Positions 35,700-47,500 of a stretch of DNA of 64,000 bases are shown one piece after another. Every line of letters begins with the position of its first letter. Within the stretch, counting starts at the first letter, position 1. The stretch is from Trifolium pratense (lineage: Eukaryota > Streptophyta > Magnoliopsida > Fabales > Fabaceae), in NCBI RefSeq assembly GCF_020283565.1, contig NC_060061.1:26015362-26079361 (forward strand), in the 5' to 3' direction. Made by a program: the position numbers and the translations under genes. The notes under the pieces were generated by a model. That model had not been told where the DNA came from, did no database searches, and worked only from the letters and a program-made list of their open reading frames with translations.

Positions 35700-36995
35700 A
35701 AGGGTAATGTAAAGTTCTACTAGGTGTTTGCTCTGTTGGCACAGCAGAAGCTACACACACGAACCAGAACTGCAAGATTGAACACTCACACACACCAGCT
35801 GCTATGGCACAGGGCTTGCCTATGAGCACATTGCAGAATTGCTTGGCTTGCAGGTTTTGATCAATTGAATGAAAAGGATGAAAAGAATGAAAAGAGAATA
35901 ATAGTGTGTTGAAGAAGATGATGAAGTATAGAGAAAAAGTTAGTTTTTATTCATCCATATAGGGGCACAAAAATGGTTACAAACACTAATAAGGCACACA
36001 TAGTATTTAAACTAGTTTACCACACTTTGGTAACTCACTTAGGTCCTAACTAACTTGTAACCAACCCTAACAAACTCAAAACTAACTCTAACTAACTATT
36101 CAAGTTTGTTAGCTCAACTAACTAACAAACTTAGCTTGCCACCTAAACAAGTAGTTACAACAAACTTTGGTTACTTACACAACAAGTAACACTTTGGACA
36201 TATGAATTACACAAATGAATTCTATGAATTTCAACATGCTCAGTTTCTGCATGAAACGGTAGTGGTTGGGTTTCATTTTTTAGCCCACGCTATATATTGT
36301 TGTAGCTGCTCAGATTCATTCTTCCTACAGTTTCCCTCCTCCCTTCACAATTCTTTGATTGTTGGTGTGGTTTTGGATGGTTGTGCACCGGTTCTAGTTG
36401 CCTTCATCACGCCGGTGGACTTGAATTGTTTGGCTAGATATAGTTTGTTAACTTGTTGTCCAATGTCATAGCGAGTTGTTGGCTTATGGTTCTGTTATAT
36501 GTTGGTCGTCACACTCACTACATTCCTAAATCTTAGTTCATATGGACTTGTATCCAGTTCTTGCTTGTGTTCGTTCGTGCATCACTATTTTTTTACAATT
36601 TAGTTTTAGGTTCGTACGGTGGCCCGCTGGATTGTGTTGGTGATGTGTATAAGTATGTTTGTTATTTTTTGTACCCTTTTGAGTTGATTTCATTTTGTAC
36701 TTTTGTTTTTATTTATTTAAGTGAATCATAGGCTAATGTTACGGTCAGTGGCGGAGCCAGAAACTTTTAACAGTGGGGGCATTAAATGCCTAAATTTGTA
36801 GCATAAAATATATACTGTCAAATTATATTTTTATAGATGGATCCAATTTTATAATTTCATATTCATCAGGTGTTTAAGGATTAGAAGTAACGAGTTTTAT
36901 GAATTTTACTTTCTTTTGAGAAAAAAATCTGATCCATTATTTATTATTAGATTTTTTTACCAAATTAAAACTATGTTCAAATCATACACATGCAC
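35700..36995. other. Repeat-rich stretch without a supported gene
   Basis: At 35720-36190 CA-rich and CTAACTAACAAAC-type text runs antisense to a TTTTTATTCATCC-like block. It may be an old LTR in minus orientation, but no ends were found. At 36747-36762 GTCAGTGGCGGAGCCAG matches a terminal motif common in plant hAT-like non-autonomous elements; no partner end was found. The frame at 36202-36471 has no recognisable domain. Confidence 0.3.
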
Positions 36996-36997
36996 TA

Positions 36998-37001
36998 TAT
37001 A

Positions 37002-37061
<60 letters not shown>
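36998..37061. repeat. (AT)n microsatellite
   Basis: About 60 bp of almost pure AT dinucleotides. Confidence 0.95.
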
Positions 37062-37063
<2 letters not shown>

Positions 37064-37099
37064 TCTCGCATCATATCCAATAATCCAAATTAAACACTA

Positions 37100-37533
37100 T
37101 CAAATATTCTACAATGGTTACTCATTCTTTCAAACTTTATTGATATTTGTCTTTTATGTTGGGAAAAACAGGCATAGAGAAAAATAAAAGAATGCAAGCA
37201 CAACACAAAAATATAACGTGGAAACTCCAAAACCGGAGAAAAAACCACGGCCGTTGTCAAAACCGACAACAAGAGAATATCACTATGTGAAAATTGTTAC
37301 AACACATAGACTTCACTATCAAATATTCTACAATGGTTACTCATTCTTTCAAACTTTATTGAAATTTGTCTTTTATGTTGGGAAAAACAGGCATAGAGAA
37401 AAATAAAAGAATGCAAGCACAACACAATAATATAACGTGGAAACTCCAAAACCGGAGAAAAAACCACGGCCGTTGTCAAAACAGACAACAAGAGAATATC
37501 ACTATGTGAAAATTGTTACAACACATAGACTTC
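37100..37533. repeat. Tandem duplication spanning an LTR junction
   Basis: The segment 37100-37315 is repeated at 37316-37533. Each copy has about 55-60 bp of flanking sequence (CAAATATTCTACAATGG...) followed by the first ~160 bp of the LTR that begins at 37376. Because it includes the insertion junction, this local duplication happened after the retrotransposon inserted. Confidence 0.85.
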
Positions 37534-37837
37534 ACTCTCAAACACCCCATGACCCCAATACACACCCACACTCTCCAAAGCAAATACCTAACTACATCTC
37601 ACAACACTCTAATAAAATAGTACAAGAGAAAAACAACAAAAAAAAGTCAGATATAAGCTTAAAGTGCTAGTGACTGGTGCAATTATAAACAAAGAACTTA
37701 AGTCCATTATATAGTCTTGATTTCCCCATTGCTTCATCATTCTAAGCGATGTGGGACTTCTTCAATATAATTTATTTGACCTTTTTTTTTCTTCTTTCAT
37801 TAGCAATGTGGAACTTACATTGCAATCAACCCTAACA
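37376..37837 (-). repeat. 3' LTR of the minus-strand copia-like element
   Basis: 462 bp, the same length as its partner. It is partly re-duplicated to its left (37157-37315). Confidence 0.85.
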
Positions 37838-38945
37838 ATCTCCACCTTGATTGTAATGGTCTTCAATCTTCATTGTCTACACCGACAATCATTGTCTTCC
37901 GCTCCATTGTCTATACCAACAATCATTGTCTTCACCGACAATCATAATTCTCATTGTCTATACCGACAATCATAATTCTCATTGTCTATACCAACAAATC
38001 AAATTATCATACTCCACCATAAAGAGTACACTCCACTTGGAACTAAACCATCCTAAGAATTTTCTTCACTTGAAACTAAACCATCCCAAGATTTTTCATC
38101 TCGAAACCTCGCTGAAAATTTATGGTGCAACTTGCATGTTGGCTTTCTCCGGAAGTTCATCAGCCATCGAGATAACCGCGTACCTTGCATCAATGTCAAC
38201 CAATGCTCGCACGCTATCATCACACACCTTGCATCCATGTCAACTGATGCCAATGTGTCACTTGAACAACTTCAAACATCTATGAAACCACCTCAGGCCA
38301 TTGTTAGGCTCCAACAATTCCAGTTTAGTTACATCACCTAGTAAACCTTGTTTCACTAGTCCAACTAAACTCATGTCACTAACAAGTACCCACCCGAAGA
38401 TCCACAACTTAACCAAAACATGAGAATCACCACTAGTAACAGATGCATAACCAATAATAGTAGAACTATCTAACAAGTATCTACCTACTATCTATGCATC
38501 AAAGTTCATGAAAATACCTCGCATTATGTTAAAAGAAACTCACCCATACCTTGAACCTTACAAGCTTTCTGTCACCGACATGAACAACTCCACCTTCAAC
38601 TAGCTCTAGGGATTCAAAATTATTTCTTCTTCAAACACATGTGATAGGAGCTTCTAAAGTCCATGACTCAACACTCCACTGATTCCCAACTTCCACTAGC
38701 ACCTCCGCATCATAATAAGTTGTTGTTTCAGACGTAACCAGAGTATTCTTATCACCGCCTCTCCAGACTGATGAGTATTATTACCACCGCCTCTCCAGGC
38801 TGACCTTGTGTAACCCAAATTGCATCACCATATCCTTGACTTGATTTCCCACAAGCCAAACGTGATTCTTCCATTAGTTTTCTCTAGCCTAAACTTCACA
38901 GCGGACTCTCTACTCCTGAATCAAACCAAGAGCTCTGATACTAGT

Positions 38946-39407
38946 TGTTGGGAAAAACAGGCATAGAGAAAAATAAAAGAATGCAAGCACAACACAAGAA
39001 TATAACGTGGAAACTCCAAAACCGGAGAAAAAACCACGGTCGTTGTCAAAACCGACAACAAGAGAATATCACTATGTGAAAGTTATTACAACACATAGAC
39101 TTCACTCTCAAACACCTCATGACCCCAATACACACCCACACTCTCCAAAGCAAATACCTAACTACATCTCACAACACTCTAATAAAAGAGTACAAGAGAA
39201 AAACAAAAAAAAAAATCAGACATAAGCTTAAAGTGCTAGTGATTGGTGCAATTATAAACAAAGAACTTAAGTCCATTATATAGCCTTGATTTCCCCATTG
39301 CTTCATCATTCTAAGCGATGTGGGACTTCTTCAATATAATTTCTTTGACCTTTTTTTTTTCTTCTTTCATTAGCAATGTGAGACTTACATTGCAATCAAC
39401 CCCAACA
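38946..39407 (-). repeat. 5' LTR of the minus-strand copia-like element
   Basis: 462 bp, followed on the plus strand by TTTTA. Scattered substitutions against the other LTR (for example in the CAACCC(T/C)AACA end) indicate an older insertion than the two large elements. Confidence 0.85.
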
Positions 39408-39412
39408 TTTTA

Positions 39413-41031
39413 AAGAGTATGTTGTAGACTAAATTGATAGTAAATAGATTTTTTCAAATATTAAAGAGTATGTTATAGACTAAATTGAAACTATTTTCAA
39501 TTAGTAATAGGTGAATTGGAACTAATTATTTAATATATCAACAATCAAAATATACTAATATTAGTATTAAAAAAAATTTCTCCAAAGGTTGTGCAGGCAT
39601 GTGTCCACACAACCTTGTACCTCCCTCCGTCCCTGGTTACGACGGACTACTTTTGTTTTTATTTAAGTGTATCATAGGCAATATTAATACGGGAATCAAT
39701 TTTTTGTTTTTTTTGTTTTTATATTGTTGTTTATATTTCTACTCATATATTGATACACATTCTTTTTTTGTAATTCATATCCACCTGAAAGCCTTTATTT
39801 GAAACCTCAAAGTCTCTTCCATATATGATATATCCCATAGAGAAATTATTTTCCATCAACTTTATAAAAAAAAAAAATTGAACGGAAAATATATTATTTT
39901 TTTTAATAATTAGGTCTCTGCATAAGATGAACAGAGACCGATAAATGATTACAAAAACAAAAGTGTCGTATATAAACGAAACACTTATAATTCTTTTGGT
40001 GGAGAATAATAGAAACAACTACTACTTTTGGATGTTCTTGCGGGTGATCCCTGTGCACCCCATCTCTTGCTTAAAAAAAAAAGAAAAAACAATATGATAT
40101 ATTTTTAATTTGATAAAAAAAAAAATGAACATAAATTTATGACACTATACATAAATTTTAATTAGCCTATGATTCACTTAAATAAATAAAAACAAAAGTA
40201 CGAAATATTTATGTATAGTGTCATAAATCTTATATTTTTAATTTTACAGTTAGTTTTTATCGCAGCGTGTTATTTTAATTATTAAATTATATAATATTAT
40301 AAATATTTATGTAGTTGTCATTAATTATCTTTCATTAGCAATTAACATTTTAGTTTTTCAGTCGCGTAAACTTAGTTTGGTTGGTACGGATATTGCATTA
40401 TATATTCAAGAGGTCGGAGTTCGAACCCTGACCTCTAGACTACTAGACAAATTTTTTAATTTTTATTTTATTTTTCAATTTAAAGTAAAATATATTAAAA
40501 TATTTTTTTTTGAAGGAATATTAAAATCTATTATTTATATGTTTAAGAGTTTTTTCTCAAGGAAACAAATCTACGTGTCACTTTCTTATGAACTTTAATT
40601 TTTATTAATCCAATGTGGCATCCTCTCATTCATCATAATCTATGTGGCAACAATTGAGAACATTTTTTCTATATGGCAATTTAAAGAGCATCTTCAATAG
40701 AATTTATGTGCGGTACTCATATAAGGAATATTTTTTCTTTAGTGTTTTTCTGAATCAAAATTTAATGCTAATTTACAAATAATCATTCAAAATGAAACAA
40801 TCGAATACGTTTTAATTTTTTTTAACAACATTACCAATTCTCTTTACAATCATTATGAATTCTTATTATTTATTTTTTTTACCAATTCATTTTATTTTTT
40901 TAGAAAAAAAACTCATTTCATATTATTAAGCACACTTGAAAGACACAAAATAAAATAAAAAAAATAACAACCGTCAATATAAACTTCAAATATATATTTT
41001 TTAGAGAAATAATGTTAACATATTATTATTA
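39413..41031. other. AT-rich spacer with transposon fragments
   Basis: A TTAAAGAGTATGTT-TAGACTAAATTGA word is duplicated at about 39409 and 39462. CCTCCCTCCGTCCCTGG near 39620 matches a Stowaway-type terminus without a partner. 39646-39760 resembles the Helitron 117-bp unit (TATTAATACGGGAATC, ACTCATATATT). At 40527 TCTATTATTTATATGTTT resembles the start of the Helitron at 41032. No gene is supported. Confidence 0.45.
40365..40440 (+). repeat. SINE-like head with a clear B box
   Basis: TTAGTTTGGTTGGTACGG (A-box-like) is followed by GGAGTTCGAACCCTGAC (strong B box, GTTCGAACC). It looks like the tRNA-related head of a SINE. A true tRNA cloverleaf is not present. Confidence 0.5.
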
Positions 41032-43415
41032 TCTATATATTATATGTTTGAGAGTTTCTCTCTCATGCTCAATTTCTTAGGTGGCGTCCTCTCATTTCTT
41101 TTACCGATCAAAATCTCACGTGACAATCTCTCAATTCATTTTGCTGATGTGTCATTCTTCTATTTTTTTTCCTTTAGTCATTAGTGCTCAATTATAAATA
41201 TAGAAATTGCTCAATCAGGTTTTATGAACAAATGTCTATATATTAATATTTTGATACAATTGAAATTTTACATATGGAAATTTTTGATTATTGACCAACT
41301 CATTTTTGGAATATATATTGATTAAATTAAATCAATGCTGAAATGTATGGAAATTTCAAAAATTAAGTACCAAAAATCTACTATAGTTTCTATATATACG
41401 GGTCAACATGTAAGAGTGAGGGTCATTGAGTGTCTCAGCGCCCCTTCTCTATTTTCTCTTCTCACCTTCACTACTCTTCTTTTTTTTTTTTTTGACAGAA
41501 TCACTACTTTTTTTTTTTTTGACAGAATCACTACTTTTTTTTCTATCTATTGCTATTGTTGGTTTTTTTTTTTTAAATAAAAAATCTATTGCTATTGTTG
41601 GTTTTTTTTTTTAAGTAAAAAATCTATTGCTATTGTTGGTTATTTCTTATTTATTTGTTCAATATAATTTTTGTTGCTCTCAAATGGAATGAAATCTAAT
41701 TTTTATTTGTTTTTCTTTGCAGGTATTTTGTTTACTTGTGTTAGGCTACAATAAGAGGATTCAACATAAAAAAGAGAAATCATTTTCTTCTCTAAAGTCA
41801 ATAATATTTTGTAAACTTTTTTTTTTGGTAGAAATTGTAAACTTCTTTTTAAGAAGCCAAAATATTATTCATCTATCTTTGTAACTTTTATTTACTATTT
41901 GGATTCTTGCAGAGACTGATGAAGATGAATACGAGGGATAAATAACATCTGGATTGGGAACAGAGGAGTGGATAAAATATTCAAGTTTAATTCAACAATC
42001 AGAAAATTGTACTAATTTTGAGTTATAATTCTTTATTTGCAGGTCCATATACGGAAGAACAACATTGTTTGTTATTCAAATTAGGATTAAGTATTATCAA
42101 TTGATGTTAGAGTTTTAAGTATTTATTTATATTTTTTTGTAATTTTTTTTAATCATATGTTTACTTATTAAAAAAGAATTGTTGTTCATATTATTTTTTA
42201 TTGGATCTAAATCATGCTTATAAATGTTTTTTTACTATTATTTATAAATAAATGTTGTACTCTATTTTTTTACTCATTATTTTTTTATTTGTCTAATTTT
42301 TCATGTGATATTTAACAAATACACCGATAAAATAATAGAAACTCCTCGAATGACTATACTATAGAATGAATTGGAAAAATGTGGAATTGAGAAATTGATA
42401 TGCTTAAAAAAAAATATTCTTAAACTTCATACTTATCAAGTAGAGAAAAATGTGTCATTGTCTGAAATATAAAAGGAATGAAGTAATTGACTTCATAGAT
42501 TATTTTTCTATTTCATTTTATTATTCTATTAATTATGGTTTACCTTAACGTGTTTTTCTAATAAAAAAAAATACATAGTGATGTGTACCAAACAAAATAT
42601 TAAAATACAGGGGTATTGATAAAAAAAAAAAAAAACTACATGGAGGTATTAAGCAAAAAATAACTTACACGGGGTGAGACATACATTTGTAGATTTTATT
42701 ATATAAAAAATATGATATCAATTGAAAGCAGGGAAAGTAACAATGATTTTATATATATAAAAAAAGAATTAAAAACAATAATATCATGTATTACTTTATT
42801 TTTATTCTCCATACATCACTGTAAAATAAACAAATAAAAATAAAAACAAATAGATACATTTTTTAAAATTTGCACATTAACAAATGAGATATGCTTAAAA
42901 AAATTATATAATTTTTTTTTGTGTCAACCAAATGATAAACTATTCTACTGTTCATTACTTTTAAATAAATAATATTAAAATTAAAATCGCCTCATTTTGC
43001 TTCTCAAAGTGAATTTTTTTCACACGGGGACATGAGATAAAATACTCCTGAAGAAAACAAATGTCTAAAGGAGAGAGAGGACGATTAAGAACAAATATAT
43101 TAACCGTTAGATTAGTTTTTGCATAATGACATTTTTTTATGAAAATAAAAGAACAAATATATGAACATGTGAGTTGGGAACAGGGAGTGGAGTATCACTC
43201 TCCATTATGCCATTTCTCCTTAAAATCTCCAAAATTTGGATCTTTTATCATATTTAAATAAACTATTACATTAAATATAAAATTAATTTTACAAATAATT
43301 AAAAAAATCACAATATTAAAATTTTAATAATCCATATATTTCATGTGTGAAAAAAAATGATCTATATTTTTCATAAAATATTTATCCGGGCGATAGCACG
43401 GGTAAGTTATACTAG
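41032..43415 (+). mobile_element. Non-autonomous Helitron (2.4 kb)
   Basis: It begins TCTATATATTATATG after an A and ends CTAG (43412-43415) before T. A near-hairpin CCGGGC-GATA-GCACGG (one mismatch) lies about 10 bases before the end. A related 5' end occurs at 40527. The interior is AT-rich and non-coding. At 41460-41640 it has tandem duplications: two TTTGACAGAATCACTAC units and three CTATTGCTATTGTTGG units separated by T-runs. Confidence 0.65.
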
Positions 43416-43611
43416 TATATTATTTATAAGTCAATAAATGCACGAACAGATTTTTTTACCCGTGCTAGTTGTTATTAAACGTGTCCATGAGAGAACCATA
43501 TAAGTTGGTCAACCCAACTATTAATTAAGATCAATAATTCATCAATCAATCAAATACAATACAATATATAAATAAATAAACTTATACCACCATTTTCTCA
43601 TAGGTTTTTTC

Positions 43612-44492
43612 TAATTAACCCTCACATAAATGGAGGGTAAACGCCCTATGCTGACATGACACCAATTAAATTCAGCCATATGTGTCCAAGTCAAACACAA
43701 ATAATTTTTTACCAAAAATAATTTTGACTACTTTAATTTTCAAATAATTATATTTTAGGTAACTACTTTTTACTAATTATATTTTAGCTTACACATATTC
43801 TTATCATTTACTAAAAAAATATTTTTCGAAAATATTATTCATCTTTTCTTACGGATTCATCTTTTCTTTTTTCGTAAGATCAAATTTTTTCGCCGGCGCT
43901 TCGCTTGTCGCCGCTGCTTCACTTGTCGTCATCGCTGCTTCACTTGTGATCCTTGAAGATCGCCGCTTCCTTAGGCTCCGGAATCACTTCTCCATCATCA
44001 GTCTCTTCACAATTGTTTTTCAGAATTTTGTTTCGGCTACGTTTGTTCCAGAATCGGTTCATCTAGATAACATTGATTTTATTTTTTATTCTCTTGTATG
44101 TTTTAATCACTATTTGTCAATTTAACAATTCAAATAGCAATTACAAATCCCTGCAAGGAATTAAATCGAAGCGACAACGACAAGTGAAGCGGCGGCGACA
44201 AGCGAAGCGCCGACGAAAAAATTTGATCTTAAGAAAAGATGAATACGTAAGAAAAGATGAATAAGATTTGTTAAAAGTGTTTTTTAGTAAATGATAAGAA
44301 TATGTGTAACCTAAAATATAATTAATGAAAAGTAGTAACCTAAAGTATAATTATTTGAAAATTAAATTAGTCAAAATTATATTTTGGTAAAAAATTATTT
44401 ATATTTGACTTGGACACATATATGGCTGAATTTGATTGGTCATGTCAGCATAGGGCACATACCCTCAATTTATGTGAGGGTAGAGAAGTAGT
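43612..44492. mobile_element. Foldback element, copy 1 (CYP81 promoter)
   Basis: Both ends carry CCCTCACATAAA / TTTATGTGAGGG. Homology in inverted orientation runs for roughly 390 bp on each side, with words such as CCCTATGCTGACATG, AAATTCAGCCATAT and AATAATTATATTTTAG. The centre carries GCGACAAGCGAAGCG-type repeats. It ends about 55 bp before the CYP81 start codon, so it forms the proximal promoter. Target duplications could not be fixed. Short frames within it, including an Arg/Lys-rich one, are not genes. Confidence 0.75.
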
Positions 44493-44545
44493 CACCTTTC
44501 TCATAACTTGAAATAGGAAGTTCCAAGCACTACTGGACTACCAAA

Positions 44546-47500
44546 ATGGAAGAAACAAAATGGATGATACCCACTTCACTTTTCCTCCTCACGTTTCTCA
44601 TCCTTTTAAAATTCACACTAAAGAAACAAGTCAGGCTCAAAAACCTCCCTCCTTCCCCACCCTCTTTACCATTTATAGGCCATCTTCATCTCATCAAACA
44701 ACCCTTACATCGTAGTCTCAGCAGGCTTACAAAAATCTACGGCCACGTGTTATTCCTCCACGTGGGCACACGCAACATCCTTGTCGTCTCTTCACCTTCC
44801 GCGGTAGAAGAATGTTTGTCAAATAATGACATTACATTCGCAAATCGTACGTCTCTAACACTTGCTGGTAAATATCTCAATTATAATTATAGGACGTTAG
44901 GTTTTTCTTCCTACGGTGAACTTTGGCGCAAACTACGTCGTTTAACAACAACAGAGCTTTTCTCCACCAATCGTCTTGCCATGTTGACCAATGTTCGAGA
45001 GGAAGAAGTAAAATTGTTAGTTAAGCAAATATTTGAAGGGTGCAAAGGACAATTAATGTCAAAGGTTGATCTCAAAACAAAAACATTAGAACTTTCTTTC
45101 AACATCATGTTGAGAGTGATATCGGGGAAACGATACTATGGTGAGAATGCGGTTGCGTTAGAAGGAAAGGAGTTTCAAGTTTTAATGAATGAATATGTAG
45201 AGCTTCTTGGAAGTGGGAATTTGAATGATTTTTTTCCTATACTAAGATGGATTGATTTTCAAGGGAAGAAAAAGAAGATGGTGAAGTTGATGAGAAAAAT
45301 GGATTGTTTCCTTCAAAAGCTACTTGATGAGAAAAGAAGAAATTGGAGTAATGATCAAAGAAATATGACGTTGATTGATGTTATGTTGGACTTGCAACAA
45401 AAGGAGCCAGAATTCTATACACATGAAATAGTGAAAGGTGTTATTTTGGTGAGAATCCTTAATTCCTTATCTACTGTTCAATTTCATAATAATGAGAACA
45501 AATCACATAAATAGATTATTTCAAAAAAAAAAAGTCACATAAATAGAAATGTATCTGATATACTCACAACTAACTTTTAACCATTTTTTTTTGTCAAATA
45601 GTCTAACGACTAGAAATTCCACCATTAAAAAGTAAATAAGTAGGGTGTTTGAACTCCGAAGTTCTAACATCAGGTCTGCATATATAATGTGATGTCCTAT
45701 CAATTTTTTTTATTAAATCTTATTTATGTTACGCCTAATTCTAAATTATTATGATCCACTTTCCCTGAAAATTAGATGAGTAATATAAGAAAATGAACTT
45801 ATACATTGATTTATTTTACACTTTAACTCTTCTAAACCTTAGATCAAGTTAGATCGATGAACTCTCTGATCGCAACTATGTAGTATAAATGGTAGTACTA
45901 TTTATAGAAAAGGATGGACAGTAGCAAATGGAGTATTAATATATAGTAATACTTTCTGTGAAAGCCAACAAAAAATAGTATTACTAGTTGACAAAAAAAA
46001 AATGGACTATTACTAGTAGCAAATGATATCATTCATTTGACCTGGAAAAAGGATATTATCGTATCTTTTGAAATGATAAATAATAGCTCTGAGACAGCAA
46101 CACGATTACACACGGGCTCTTCTTTTACGAAAACACACAGTTATTTTATTAGAAAAAGAATCACGTTAAATAATAATTTAGTGAAATTTTTTGGGTTCGA
46201 CCAATTGTTAGTTTGTCCAGCGATGATTGACGCTGAACTTGATAAAAAGGGTCACAGTTCGATCTCATCCAACTCGATCGAGAGAAAACTGGAACCACAA
46301 AATGTCAGAACTGACTCTAAAATCAGATTAAGCGGTATAATAGGTTGGATACTGCTTATGGAAAAAAAAATATTTTGGATTTGAAGTTACTTAATTAAGC
46401 TAGTTATATAAAATTAAGTAGTGGTTTTTGACATTTGGTGCTACGTAGCTATCAAAAGCAAATATAGTCAAAGTTTAAAATTTATTTTAGTTTGAAAGTG
46501 GAATAGGTTAACTTGCGAATCATGGACACTCGGTGGCAAAGTCTATGTGGTGGGATTTTTTGTCTTTTTTTTGTTAGGATGGTTTTTTACATGATAAGTT
46601 GTGTCTCCTGGATCGGTATAGGCTGGACCAATACATCTATTGGTTCATCTTTGACTCATCAATTTTTAACCATAAATTTAGTAGGATTTACAGATTTTAT
46701 GGTAGTGTATCCACACACAATCATTCTCTCCTCTTCCCATTTCTCTCTAATCAACAAAATTTCATCATCAACAACACAAATCCTATGAATATAAATTCAT
46801 TCTCAGTGAAGTCTACACTTCTAATTGGAGAGTTAGTTTTAAGATGAACTTTCTAGTCATAATATGTGATCTAATTACTACTATTTCCACTCATAAGAGC
46901 ATCACTTAAAATGGGTTTTGAAAATGATGGAGATTGGGGATTTTGAAAACCTAAAAGATTTCAATTTAGTGATTTACACACTTTGACAAATTTGCATATA
47001 TGAGTTGGTTTAACAGGTTTAATGGTAAAATTCAAACTTTTAATTTAAGGTGGATCTTATAGTGACCCTTCTTCATCTTTGCTTCAACAAAAAATAAAAT
47101 AAAAAACAAATTCATGTACAATAAATCTGATGAGATGAGATTTTTTACCCAGAAAAAGAATAAAAAAAGCTTCAATTTTGAAAAAATAGAAAGAAGTAAA
47201 ACACTCCATTGTTGCATCTAAAGGAATTTTGTTGTCTATTATTTTCTGTCACTCCCAGGAAAGAGAAAGAAAGAAAAATAAAGGCTTAATTAGTAAAATG
47301 GTCCCTTAAAGATATTTTTGGTTTAATATTAGTCCTTAAAGAAAAAAAATTCTGAATAGGTTCCTTAAAGAGAAAAAAAGGTCCGAATAGGTTCCTTAAA
47401 GACATATTCGTTAATCAGTTTGGTCCTATTCAGACCTCTTTTTAGGGACCAAACTGATTAACGGAGATGTCTTTAAGGGACCTATTCGGATCTTTTTTTC

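Larger units (their letters stand above)
37376..39407 (-). mobile_element. Small non-autonomous copia-like LTR element
   Basis: Two 462-bp LTRs (37376-37837 and 38946-39407), beginning TGTTGGG and ending CAACA, enclose only 1108 bp. A perfect TTTTA duplication lies at 37371-37375 and 39408-39412. On the minus strand the primer site reads TAGTATCAGAGC (complement near 38932-38945), next to the 38946 end. A purine tract AAGGTGGAGAT (complement near 37838-37848) adjoins the other LTR. The interior has no pol. It carries repeated ATTGTCTATACCGACAAT-like palindromic units at 37870-38000. This size fits a TRIM/LARD-like deletion derivative. Confidence 0.88.

Noticed and set aside
36202..36471. 89-residue ORF with Cys-rich segment
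   Set aside because: No family resemblance, no promoter or splice context, and the surrounding DNA is repeat-derived.
40377..40430. Possible tRNA gene (GGTTCGAACC)
   Set aside because: A and B boxes are present but no acceptor stem or anticodon arm can be formed. It is a SINE head.
44073..44264. Arg/Lys-rich ORF resembling a nucleic-acid-binding peptide
   Set aside because: It comes from GCGACAAGCGAAGCG repeats in the centre of the foldback element; the same region is scrambled in the other copies.
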